DNA from: Craurococcus roseus
GTDB taxonomy: Bacteria > Pseudomonadota > Alphaproteobacteria > Acetobacterales > Acetobacteraceae
Assembly (NCBI RefSeq): GCF_039523795.1
Contig: NZ_BAAAFZ010000095.1
Span: 1-34,229 of the forward strand
Reading direction: 5' to 3'
Length of the DNA stretch: 34,229 nt
Shown: positions 1 to 6,616 of the stretch, one piece after another
How positions within the stretch are numbered: position 1 is the first letter of the stretch
Layout: each line of letters begins with the position of its first letter
The notes under the pieces: model-generated
The model's database searches: none
Told to the model about the DNA's origin: nothing
The model's input: the letters and a program-made list of their open reading frames with translations, nothing else
Translations under genes and position numbers: made by a program

Positions 1-574
1 CCGCGCCGTTGGCGCCCGCCAGCGCCGCGCGCGTCGCGCGATCGGCCGCGAGGCCCAGCAGCAGCGCGGCGAGGGCGCAGGCGGCGGCGAACACGGCGAA
101 GGCCCAGTGGAAGGCCGCCATCAGCAGGAGGAGCAGCGGCACCACGGCGGCGTCGAGCAAGAGGCCGCTGAGGGAGCCCGACACGCCGCGGCGCACCTCC
201 TCCACGTCGCGCATCGCCCGCGCCGCCGCGCCGGCCGGCTCCGCGCCGCCGCGCGCGGTCGCGGCGAGCAGCACGGGCGAGGCCAAGCGCCTGGCGACGC
301 GGTGGCCGATCGCCAGCAGGGCCGCGTCGCGCAGGTGCGACAGCGCCACCATCAGCGCCGCCGCCACCGCGAAGCCGGCGGCGAGGCCGACCGCGGTGCC
401 GACGTCGCCCGTGGGCACGACCAGGGTGTAGATCTGGACCTGCAACAGCACCAGGCAGAAGGGGCCGAGCGCGCCGGCGACGCCGAGCCCGGCCGCCAGG
501 CGCAAGGCGCCCGAAACCTCGGGCGCCAAGCGCGCCATCACCCCCGCGGCCCGGGGCGCCGCCTGCTTCGCCAT
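1..574 (-). CDS. Type I secretion permease/ATPase, N-terminal part (truncated at window edge)
   Basis: Only the first ~191 residues lie in the window; the gene continues past position 1. They form the start of an ABC-transporter membrane domain: a hydrophobic stretch at about residues 24-40 ends in QVQIYTLVVPTGDVGT, matching the first helices and periplasmic loop of PrtD/HlyB-type exporters. A second hydrophobic segment (about 55-70) and a third to fourth near 140-180 follow, with the LRDAALLAIGHRVARRLA and EEVRRGVSGS cytoplasmic segments typical of the family. No C39 peptidase domain precedes it, as in PrtD-type exporters. The ATPase half is outside the window. The ATG is 8 bp after the stop of the upstream one-TM gene, so it is the last visible member of a minus-strand operon that also carries RTX genes, its likely substrates. 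Exporter family is seen; substrate is inferred. Confidence 0.85.
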   Translation of the reverse strand, partial: MAKQAAPRAAGVMARLAPEVSGALRLAAGLGVAGALGPFCLVLLQVQIYTLVVPTGDVGTAVGLAAGFAVAAALMVALSHLRDAALLAIGHRVARRLASPVLLAATARGGAEPAGAAARAMRDVEEVRRGVSGSLSGLLLDAAVVPLLLLLMAAFHWAFAVFAAACALAALLLGLAADRATRAALAGANGA

Positions 575-581
575 CGGCCGG

Positions 582-1310
582 TCAGCCGCGCAGGAAGAAG
601 CCGGCCGCCACACCGCCCGCCGCCGCGGCGCCGAGCAGGGCGAAGAGCACGGCCTGCCACAGGTCCGGCCGCGCCTTGGCGGCCTTCTGCGGCGAGCCGG
701 CCGCCGGAGGCCCCGTGTCGGCGAGGCGTTCGTCCAGCCGAGCCAGCCACAGCGCCAGCGTGTCGAGGCGTTCCGACAGCGCGGCCTGGGCGGCCACCAG
801 CGTCCGCACCGCGTCGCGCTCCTCCGGGCCGGGCAGCCGGGTGGCGAGGTCCGCGACCTGCGCCGCCACCCGCTCCTGCCCGGCGGCCAGGCCGTCGAGC
901 GCCCGTTGCAGCCCGGCCGCGGGCAGCGAGGTTTCCGGCGCCTGCCGGCGCACGCGCATGGGGATCGGCGTCGCCACGCCGTCGGCCGTCCGCACCACCA
1001 CGGAGAGTTCGGAGGCGCGGCGGGTCCACTCGGCTTCGAGCGGCAACTCGAAGGCGTGGCGGCCGTCGCCGACGCCGGCCTTCTCCAGGTCGTGGCGCGC
1101 GAGGTCCGCCACCGCCCGCGCGACGGGCGCGTCGCCCAGGCGCAGCTCCACGGCCACGCGCTCGCCGGGGTCGCTGGCGTTCCAGGCCCAGCCGTACAGG
1201 CGGTCGGGCATCGCCCTGTCCACCAGCCCCTGCACCTCGGGGAGCGCGGCGCCGCGGGCCGGCGGCGCGTCAGCCTGGTGGCGCGGCGACTGGTCGAGCA
1301 CGGTTGCCAA
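582..1310 (-). CDS. Conserved protein with a 'GWAWN' beta domain, coiled coil and C-terminal TM helix
   Basis: 242 residues. Residues ~27-110 carry the pattern LVDRAMPDRLYGWAWNASDP and AGVGDGRHAFELPL. I recognise this as a beta-rich domain often attached to alphaproteobacterial glycosyltransferases. Residues ~130-205 are charged, heptad-like and probably coiled coil. Residues ~217-240 form one TM helix ending in FFLRG, so the protein is likely anchored with its bulk in the cytoplasm. The first codon is TTG at 1310; a GTG at 1301 is an alternative. Either start overlaps the end of the GT4 gene (by 41 bp from the TTG), so the two are translationally coupled. Sitting between the glycosyltransferases and the type I exporter, it may scaffold them. 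No enzymatic motif is visible and the function is unknown. Confidence 0.7.
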   Translation of the reverse strand: MATVLDQSPRHQADAPPARGAALPEVQGLVDRAMPDRLYGWAWNASDPGERVAVELRLGDAPVARAVADLARHDLEKAGVGDGRHAFELPLEAEWTRRASELSVVVRTADGVATPIPMRVRRQAPETSLPAAGLQRALDGLAAGQERVAAQVADLATRLPGPEERDAVRTLVAAQAALSERLDTLALWLARLDERLADTGPPAAGSPQKAAKARPDLWQAVLFALLGAAAAGGVAAGFFLRG

Positions 1311-2595
1311 GGGGCTGTCTCCGGTTCTTCGGGTTGCGTTGCGGAGCGCGCCCGCCTTTGCGGCGGAGCGCGTCCGCGTAGAGGCCGAGGTGGGCGCGCG
1401 CTGCGTCGTCCATGTCGGGCGGCGGGCGGACGCCGGCGGAAAGGCGGTCCCACAGGCCCGGCTCCTCCGCGGCGCGGCGCATGGCGGCGGCCAGCCCGGC
1501 CGGGTCGCCCACCGGCGCGTGCAGCCCGTCCACCCCGTCGCGCACCATCTCCGCCATGCCGCCCACGCCGCCGCAGATCACGGGGCGGCCGTGCCGGAAC
1601 GCCTCCAGGATCACCAGCGGGGCGTTCTCCCACCACACGGAGGGCACCACCACCCAGTCGGCATCCGCCATGCGGGCGGCGGCGTCCGGAGCGCCGTAGG
1701 CGCCACGGTGCAGGGCGTCCGGCGCCGCCGCCAGCGCCGCGGTGAATTCGGCGAGGAAAGCGTCGGACTGCCATGCGGTGCCGCCGTGCAGCGCCAGCGA
1801 ATGCGCGACGCCCTCGCGCGAAAGCCGCGCGGAGGCGCCGAGGGCGACCAGCGTGCCTTTGAAGCGGTTGATGTTGCCGAACACGGCGAAGCGGTCGCGC
1901 CGTCCGCCTGGCGGCAGCGGGCGCGGCGGCGCCGGAACGGCGGCCGGCACGGCGTTGGGGAGCACGGCGAAGCGCTCGGCGTCCCAACCCGCGGCAACGA
2001 AGCGGTCCCGCAGGAAGCGGCTCGGCGCGACCAGGCGGTCCACGGCGCGGAAGGCGTCGCGCACGGCCAGGGCGCGGAGCGAGAAGTCCAGCGCGGGGCG
2101 GTCGGGGAAGCAGCGGCGGCACCCGTCCGGCGACGGGCCGGCGCAGAGGCGGCCTTCGGCCGTCAGCAACTGCCCTTCCCGCGGGCAGATGGCGAAGTAG
2201 TCGTGCAGGGTGGCGACGAAGGCAGCGTCGGGCGCGGCGCCGCGCAGCATGTCGATCGCGTCCAGGCCGAACAGCAGCGGGTGGTGCAGGTGGATGACGT
2301 CCGGCCGCAGCTTCGCCACCAGCGGCGCCAGGCTGGCCAGGCCGTGGACGTCGTGCTGGACCAGGAAGAAGCGGTCGAAGTTGTCCAGCGAGACCAGCAT
2401 CTCGTCCGGCGCCGCGCCGGCCGCTTGCAGCAGCGTGCCGGGCTTCCGCTCGCGCAGCGCGCCGGTGGTGCCGGCGAGGAACAGGCCCTCCGCCCCGTGC
2501 CGGTCGCGGAGCGCCCGGAAGAGCCCGAGCGCGAAGGCCTCGGTGCCGCCGGGCTGCAACGCCGGGTGGTTGTGGAGGACGAAGAGGATGCGCAC
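1270..2595 (-). CDS. Glycosyltransferase family 4 (GT-B fold)
   Basis: 441 residues. The start MRILFVLHNHPALQPGGTEA is the usual first beta strand and glycine loop of GT4 enzymes. The donor-binding half shows FAVFGNINRFKGTLVALGA and the ENAPLVILEAFRHGRPVI segment, whose two glutamates eight residues apart are the GT4 E-x7-E motif. It should transfer a nucleotide-activated sugar in the cytoplasm. The GTG start at 2595 has a GGGGGAG ribosome site about 10 bases upstream and lies 17 bp after the GT2 stop. It is third from the end of the RTX/type I secretion operon, so its acceptor may be the secreted RTX protein or a surface glycan. The donor sugar cannot be read from sequence. A basic tail (residues ~420-441) overlaps the next gene. 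Confidence 0.9.
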   Translation of the reverse strand: MRILFVLHNHPALQPGGTEAFALGLFRALRDRHGAEGLFLAGTTGALRERKPGTLLQAAGAAPDEMLVSLDNFDRFFLVQHDVHGLASLAPLVAKLRPDVIHLHHPLLFGLDAIDMLRGAAPDAAFVATLHDYFAICPREGQLLTAEGRLCAGPSPDGCRRCFPDRPALDFSLRALAVRDAFRAVDRLVAPSRFLRDRFVAAGWDAERFAVLPNAVPAAVPAPPRPLPPGGRRDRFAVFGNINRFKGTLVALGASARLSREGVAHSLALHGGTAWQSDAFLAEFTAALAAAPDALHRGAYGAPDAAARMADADWVVVPSVWWENAPLVILEAFRHGRPVICGGVGGMAEMVRDGVDGLHAPVGDPAGLAAAMRRAAEEPGLWDRLSAGVRPPPDMDDAARAHLGLYADALRRKGGRAPQRNPKNRRQPLGNRARPVAAPPG

Positions 2596-2612
2596 GGCGC
2601 CGGCTCCCCCGC

Positions 2613-4880
2613 TCAAGCGCCTTCGGGGAAGCGCGCCATCAGGGCGGCCATGGCAGCGTCCCAGCGGCGGTGGTGGCGGCGGCGGTTGTAGGCGCCGGCG
2701 AGGGTGCGCGAGTGGCCCTCGTGCGCGGAGACGGACTGCCGCTCGAAGTGGAACAGCTCGGAGGCCGGCTCGTAGGCGATCTCGCCCCCGGCGGCGCGGA
2801 GCTTGAGGCAGAGGTCGGAGTCCTCGAAGTCGCCGATGACGTAGCCGGTGTCGAAGCCGCCCGCGGCCTCGAAGGCGGCGCGCCGCACGCAGAGCGCCGC
2901 GCCCGTCACGGCCGGCACGGGGCCGCCCCTGGCGGCGTCCGGGTGCGAGCGCGGGAAACCCTTGCAACGGTGGTCGTTGAGCCACTCGCCCGCGGCGTCC
3001 TGGCGGAAGACCATGCCGGCGTGCTGCACGGAGCCGTCCTCGAACAGCAGCTTCGGCCCGATGGCGGCGAGCGCGCGGTCGCGGCGCAGGGGCTCCAGCA
3101 GCGGCGGCAGCCAGCCCGGCGCGGCGGGCAGCACGTCCGAGTTCAGGAACAGCAGCGTGTCCGCGCGGGCGAGCGCGGCGCCGGCGTTGCACGCGGCGGC
3201 GTAGCCGCGGTTGCCGGGCATCACGGCGAGGCGCAGCCCCAGGCCGCCGTGCAGCGCGGACAGGCCGCGCAGCAGCGGCTCCACCTCGTGGCGCTGCTCG
3301 GGCGAGTCCAGGACGAAGACGAGGTCGGCGGCGCCGCGCACCCCCGGGTCGCGCGCGAAGGCGGCGATCTGGAAGCGCAGGAAGCGTAGGGTCCGGTAGA
3401 GCGGCACCACGACCGAGACGCGCGGCGCGCGGCCCTGCGCGGCGCCGAACTCCACCGCATCCGGCTCGCCGGTCCAGCCGCGCATGACGGCGGCGTGCAG
3501 CCGTTCGGCCGCCGGGGCGATGCAGGCGTCCAGCAGGCCCGGCCGCAGCGCGTCGGGATGCGCGGAGCGCAGCACCAGGTCTCGCGCCGTCTCCGGCGGC
3601 AGTAGGCCCGGGGGCGCGGATAGGTCCAAGGATGCGCCGGACAGGAGGCGCACGCCGAGCCGCCACTGCGCCACGCCCGGGTGGTCCGCCGCGGGCAGGT
3701 GCGCGAGGAAGCCGGGCGCGAGGCCGGCGCCGCCGAAGGCCGCGCGCGCGAAGCGCTCCGCGAGGTCGGGCCGCGCGACGCGGTGCAAGGCCGCGGGCGG
3801 GATGGGTTGCGCCTCGCCCCCCGGCCCCCGCAGTTCGAGCCCGTCCACCAGGGCGAGGGGGTCGCGCAGCCAGCCGCACAGGAACAGGCCGCCTCCGTGG
3901 TCGGAAACGGCGAGTTCGAGGGCGCCGCCGACCGGCTTGGCGGGGTCGTTCAGGCGCTGCGGCCGGGCGGGTTCCATCAGTTGCGCCTCGCGCAGCAGGG
4001 CGGCGCAGCGCGCGTCGGTCCGGGCGCGGCGGAGCAGGGCGGGCAGCACGCGCCGGCCCGCCGCCGCGCCGGGACCGCTGCCATCCGGCCGGAGCGCCTC
4101 GCGCGCGAGCGTCGCCAAACCGGGCAAGGAGGCCGCCCCCCTCACGGCGGTTTGGAAAGCAAGCGGCGCGGCCGGCGCGGGCGGCAGCAGCACGGCGCCG
4201 GCCACCGGCGGTTTGTCGAGCAGGAGCACGCCGCCTTCCGGCGGGGCGATCCGCCGCACGGCGCCGCGCGACAGCAGGCGCCACGCGCCGCTGCCGCCGC
4301 CAGCCAGCGGCACGGCCCAGGCGGACAACCGCGCACCGGGGTGGCTGAGGGGCACGGCGTCGCCGCCCGCCCCTTCCCCTGCCGCAGCGCGCGCGAGAGA
4401 ATGGCAGAGCGCCGCCAGGTCGGGATCGTCGGCGGCCCGCAGGGCCTGGGCGCACGTGCCCACCAGGAAGCGCAGCAACCGCTCGTGGTCGCCGGCTTCG
4501 CGGTCGAGCGTCAGGGTTTCCGCCGGTACCGGCGGGTCGAGGGGGAAGGCTGCGGCGGGGGCGCCGCCGAGCGTCAGGACGCACGCCGCGCCCGGCCGCA
4601 GCAGTTCCGCGCTGTCGCGGACGGCCAGGATCGCGCGCGAGGGCGCGCCGGGCCGGGACAAGGACAGCAGCGCGGAGGGCGGCGGCAGCGGCGCGCCGTC
4701 GACCAGCAGGGCCGCCCCTCCGGCCCCCTCGGCCGGAACGGCGCAGTTCAGTTCCAACAGGACGACGCCGCTCGGCAACCGGACGAGGCGGTGCTCGACC
4801 GGCTGGAGCCCGACCGCGGCGCCGGGAAACGCTGCGGCGCCGGGTTTCCCCGGCGCCGCTTCGGCCTTCGTCCTCCGCAC
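2613..4880 (-). CDS. Large protein with C-terminal glycosyltransferase family 2 domain
   Basis: 755 residues, far longer than a single GT2 domain (~250). The GT-A domain is C-terminal (about residues 487-725): RVSVVVPLYRTLRFL, PGNRGYAAACNAG, the metal-binding LFLNSDV segment near 575-581, VTGAALCVRRAAFEAAGGFD and FEDSDLCLKLRAAG, all classic for rhamnosyl-type GT2 proteins. The ~480-residue N-terminal part has no motif I can name. It has an IPT/beta-like start and a segment near residue 325 reading GGGLFLCGWLRDPLALVDGL, which resembles the 'GW' domain of the downstream one-TM protein. The start is GTG at 4880, 13 bp after the RTX stop. A strong hairpin lies inside its first codons. Same operon as the RTX gene, GT4 and exporter. 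Role as the RTX or surface glycan transferase is inference. Confidence 0.88.
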   Translation of the reverse strand: MRRTKAEAAPGKPGAAAFPGAAVGLQPVEHRLVRLPSGVVLLELNCAVPAEGAGGAALLVDGAPLPPPSALLSLSRPGAPSRAILAVRDSAELLRPGAACVLTLGGAPAAAFPLDPPVPAETLTLDREAGDHERLLRFLVGTCAQALRAADDPDLAALCHSLARAAAGEGAGGDAVPLSHPGARLSAWAVPLAGGGSGAWRLLSRGAVRRIAPPEGGVLLLDKPPVAGAVLLPPAPAAPLAFQTAVRGAASLPGLATLAREALRPDGSGPGAAAGRRVLPALLRRARTDARCAALLREAQLMEPARPQRLNDPAKPVGGALELAVSDHGGGLFLCGWLRDPLALVDGLELRGPGGEAQPIPPAALHRVARPDLAERFARAAFGGAGLAPGFLAHLPAADHPGVAQWRLGVRLLSGASLDLSAPPGLLPPETARDLVLRSAHPDALRPGLLDACIAPAAERLHAAVMRGWTGEPDAVEFGAAQGRAPRVSVVVPLYRTLRFLRFQIAAFARDPGVRGAADLVFVLDSPEQRHEVEPLLRGLSALHGGLGLRLAVMPGNRGYAAACNAGAALARADTLLFLNSDVLPAAPGWLPPLLEPLRRDRALAAIGPKLLFEDGSVQHAGMVFRQDAAGEWLNDHRCKGFPRSHPDAARGGPVPAVTGAALCVRRAAFEAAGGFDTGYVIGDFEDSDLCLKLRAAGGEIAYEPASELFHFERQSVSAHEGHSRTLAGAYNRRRHHRRWDAAMAALMARFPEGA
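4816..4859 (-). terminator. Strong hairpin with overlapping alternative pairing after the RTX gene
   Basis: 4834-4844 and 4849-4859 form a perfect 11-bp inverted repeat (GCGGCGCCGGG and its complement). Read on the transcribed minus strand, the four-base loop is GAAA, a stable GNRA-type loop. A direct copy of GCGGCGCCGGG lies at 4816-4826 followed by AAA and can instead pair with 4845-4859 over 14 bp with one bulged C. The two structures exclude each other, as in an attenuator. There is no U-tract, so it is not a textbook intrinsic terminator. It starts ~35 bases after the RTX stop and lies inside the first codons of the GT2 gene. The pairing is seen; a regulatory role is inferred. Confidence 0.45.
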
Positions 4881-4893
4881 CCTACAGGGCGCC

Positions 4894-5670
4894 TCAGACG
4901 ATCTTGATGTACGCGTCGAGGTTGCCGATCAGGTCCTCGGCGGAGACGCCGACGAGCTTGATCTGGTCGTTGCCGAGCGTGATCACCGAGCCGGTGGCGT
5001 CGCTGCTGATGCGGGAGGCCAGCTGCGAAGCGTCGGTGATGCCGGTGCCGTTGATGTTGCTCTGGATCTCCAGCACGTCCTCGCCGGCGCGGAAGTCCAG
5101 CACCACGTCGCGGCCGAAGCCGGTTTCGAAGGTGAAGGTGTCGCCGCCGGCGCCGCCCGCCAGTTGGTCGTCGCCACGGCCGCCCGACAGCGTGTCGGCG
5201 CCCGCGCCGCCCGCCACGGTGTCGTCGCCGCGGCCGCCGCTCGCCCGGTCGGCGCCATCGCCGCCCGCCACCACGTCGTCGCCGTCCGCGCCGTCGAGCA
5301 CGTCGTTGCCGTCGCCGCCGGCGAGGACGTCGTCGCCGTCGTCGGCGAGGAGGGTGTCGTTCCCGGCGTCGCCGGCCATGGCGTCGTTGCCCCGGCCGCC
5401 CTGGAGGATGTCGTTTCCGGCGCCGCCCGCCAAGCTGTCATTGCCGTCCTGGCCGAAGACCAAGTCGTTCCCGGCGCCGCCGAGGGCCAAGTCATCGCCC
5501 CGGCCGGCGAAGACGATGTCGTCGCCGAGGCCGGCGAAGATCGTGTCCGCGCCGCCGAAGGTGGAAATCAGGTTGTCGAAGCTGCCCGGCATGTCGCCGT
5601 CGGCTTGCACGAGGTTGCCCTCGTTGCTGCCGAAGTACAGGCCGCCCGGCAAAGTGGCGAAGTCCGCCAT
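4894..5670 (-). CDS. Secreted RTX (hemolysin-type calcium-binding repeat) protein
   Basis: 258 residues. From about residue 39 to 173 there are about 15 consecutive GGxGxDxxx-type nonapeptides (AGNDLVFGQ, DGNDSLAGG, RGNDAMAGD and so on). These bind calcium and fold as a parallel beta roll outside the cell. The remaining ~80 residues (FGRDVVLDFRAGEDVLEI, then LVGVSAEDLIGNLDAY) match the C-terminal secretion region of type I substrates. There is no N-terminal signal peptide, as expected. There is no protease, lipase or toxin domain: the protein is almost all repeats, so it may be structural or adhesive. ATG at 5670 has an AGGGGA ribosome site. It is in line with an ABC exporter gene downstream. 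Expression is probably set by the response regulator encoded just upstream and by the direct repeats at 5722-5739. Confidence 0.92.
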   Translation of the reverse strand: MADFATLPGGLYFGSNEGNLVQADGDMPGSFDNLISTFGGADTIFAGLGDDIVFAGRGDDLALGGAGNDLVFGQDGNDSLAGGAGNDILQGGRGNDAMAGDAGNDTLLADDGDDVLAGGDGNDVLDGADGDDVVAGGDGADRASGGRGDDTVAGGAGADTLSGGRGDDQLAGGAGGDTFTFETGFGRDVVLDFRAGEDVLEIQSNINGTGITDASQLASRISSDATGSVITLGNDQIKLVGVSAEDLIGNLDAYIKIV

Positions 5671-5721
5671 GCTTTTTCCCCTTTTGGATCCGGGCGTTTC
5701 ATTCGCCCTCCGTGATAAAAC

Positions 5722-5739
5722 TAACGCGCGTTAACGCGC
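5722..5739. promoter_or_regulatory. Direct repeat/palindrome upstream of the RTX gene
   Basis: TAACGCGC occurs twice with a 10-bp period (5722-5729 and 5732-5739). The arrangement creates two overlapping perfect palindromes, TAACGCGCGTTA (5722-5733) and GCGCGTTAACGCGC (5726-5739). It lies ~50 bp upstream of the RTX start in a locally AT-richer 113-bp intergenic region. OmpR/PhoB-family regulators bind direct repeats with 10-11 bp spacing, and one is encoded immediately upstream. Repeat seen; operator function inferred. Confidence 0.5.
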
Positions 5740-5750
5740 CGCACAACACT

Positions 5751-5767
5751 ACCTATAGGTGTATCAC
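5751..5767. promoter_or_regulatory. AGGTGTATCAC element upstream of the RTX gene
   Basis: Contains the perfect 10-bp palindrome ACCTATAGGT (5751-5760) followed by GTATCAC. The core AGGTGTATCAC reappears with one inserted T as AGGTTGTATCAC at 6510-6521, upstream of the response regulator start. The shared element in the two upstream regions suggests common control, perhaps by the regulator itself. Confidence 0.4.
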
Positions 5768-5783
5768 AAAACTCCACATACGA

Positions 5784-6479
5784 TCACCTGGAATGAATCT
5801 CGATGGTCAGGGCGTATCCGACGCCGCGTGAGGCCAGGATGGAGTCGGGGCCGAGCTTGCGGCGGAGCCGCTTCACCAACCCGTCCACGGCCCGGTCTTC
5901 CGGCCGCCAGGGCCGCCGGAACGCTTCCCTGGAGATCGCGTCGCGCTCCACGGCCCGCCCGGACGCCGCGATCAGCAACCGCAGCAGGTCGAACTCGGCG
6001 CCGGTCAAGCGGTGCGACACGCCATCGGGCCCATGCACCAGCCGCACTCCGGGCGAGAGGCCCCACCTGCCCCCAGTGGGGCGGTGAACCGCCGCGGCGG
6101 CCGTAGCCGGGCCGGAACGGCGGAGCACCGCCCGCACCCGCGCCAAGGCTTCGGGCAGGGGAACGGCGGCGTCCAGGACCTCGTCCGCGCCCGCTTCCAA
6201 CCCCGCCACGCGCTCGGCGGGCGGCAAGGGTGTCACGTCCACCAAGATGCAGGGCATGGACGACGCCCGCCGGAGATCCCGCAAGGCGTCCAAGGCTTCG
6301 GCTTTGGACGGCCAAGCGGCGTGGACGAAGCCCAGGGCGTAGTGCCCGGACCGCACGCCTGCCCGGAAAGCTCCCGCCCCCTCCACGCCCTCCATCGCAC
6401 AGCCCTCGGCCGCCAAGGCCTCGCGCAGGTGCCCCGGCAGGCTCGCGTGCGGACCGAAGAGAAGGCAGTTGACCGTCAT
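5784..6479 (-). CDS. OmpR/PhoB-family DNA-binding response regulator with degenerate receiver
   Basis: 231 residues from ATG 6479; the open frame extends to a TTG at 6536. I prefer the ATG because it places the first receiver strand (VNCLLFG) at residue 2, as in the family, and leaves the AGGTTGTATCAC element outside the gene. Residues ~2-121 have receiver length and end in ALARVRAVLRR. However, the phospho-acceptor aspartate position is His53 (in FVHAAWP), the acidic pair after strand 1 is absent (FGPHASLP), and the conserved lysine before the last helix is alanine (DAAVPLPEAL). Residues ~136-227 are a clear winged helix: LTGAEFDLLRLLIAASG, AVDGLVKRLRRKLGP, ILASRGVGYAL. It should bind DNA without aspartyl phosphorylation. 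No sensor kinase is adjacent. It sits between two RTX genes and probably controls them. Confidence 0.88.
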   Translation of the reverse strand: MTVNCLLFGPHASLPGHLREALAAEGCAMEGVEGAGAFRAGVRSGHYALGFVHAAWPSKAEALDALRDLRRASSMPCILVDVTPLPPAERVAGLEAGADEVLDAAVPLPEALARVRAVLRRSGPATAAAAVHRPTGGRWGLSPGVRLVHGPDGVSHRLTGAEFDLLRLLIAASGRAVERDAISREAFRRPWRPEDRAVDGLVKRLRRKLGPDSILASRGVGYALTIEIHSR

Positions 6480-6505
6480 GCCCTGGAGGAACTCTCGCAG
6501 TTCTC

Positions 6506-6521
6506 CCACAGGTTGTATCAC
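6506..6521. promoter_or_regulatory. AGGTTGTATCAC element before the response regulator start
   Basis: CCACAGGTTGTATCAC at 6506-6521 matches the element at 5751-5767 apart from one inserted T. It lies 27-42 bp upstream of the preferred ATG at 6479. This is consistent with autoregulation, but two copies are weak evidence. Confidence 0.35.
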
Positions 6522-6581
6522 GCGACCGTGAGCCAAGGAAGCGTAGGATTATGTAATATTAATGTATGCGCATCTTTGCGT

Positions 6582-6604
6582 CACGCCGCGCCGGGCCGGG
6601 CGTG
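6582..6604 (-). terminator. Hairpin downstream of the 6617-7561 RTX gene
   Basis: CACGCC (6582-6587) and GGCGTG (6599-6604) can pair around an 11-base GC-rich loop, 12 bases past the stop codon in the minus direction. No U-tract follows immediately. The AT-rich stretch 6549-6566, including the palindrome TAATATTA at 6554-6561, lies beyond it and is the likely promoter area of the response regulator. Weak terminator candidate. Confidence 0.3.
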
Positions 6605-6616
6605 GGGCGGTGCCGG

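Noticed and set aside
676..2691. 671-codon plus-strand open frame
   Set aside because: Arg/Ala/Gly-rich shadow of minus-strand glycosyltransferase and one-TM genes; no family motif.
5113..5580. 27-bp periodic DNA repeats resembling a repeat array
   Set aside because: They are the codons of the RTX nonapeptides (9 residues = 27 bases), with no unique spacers as a CRISPR would have.
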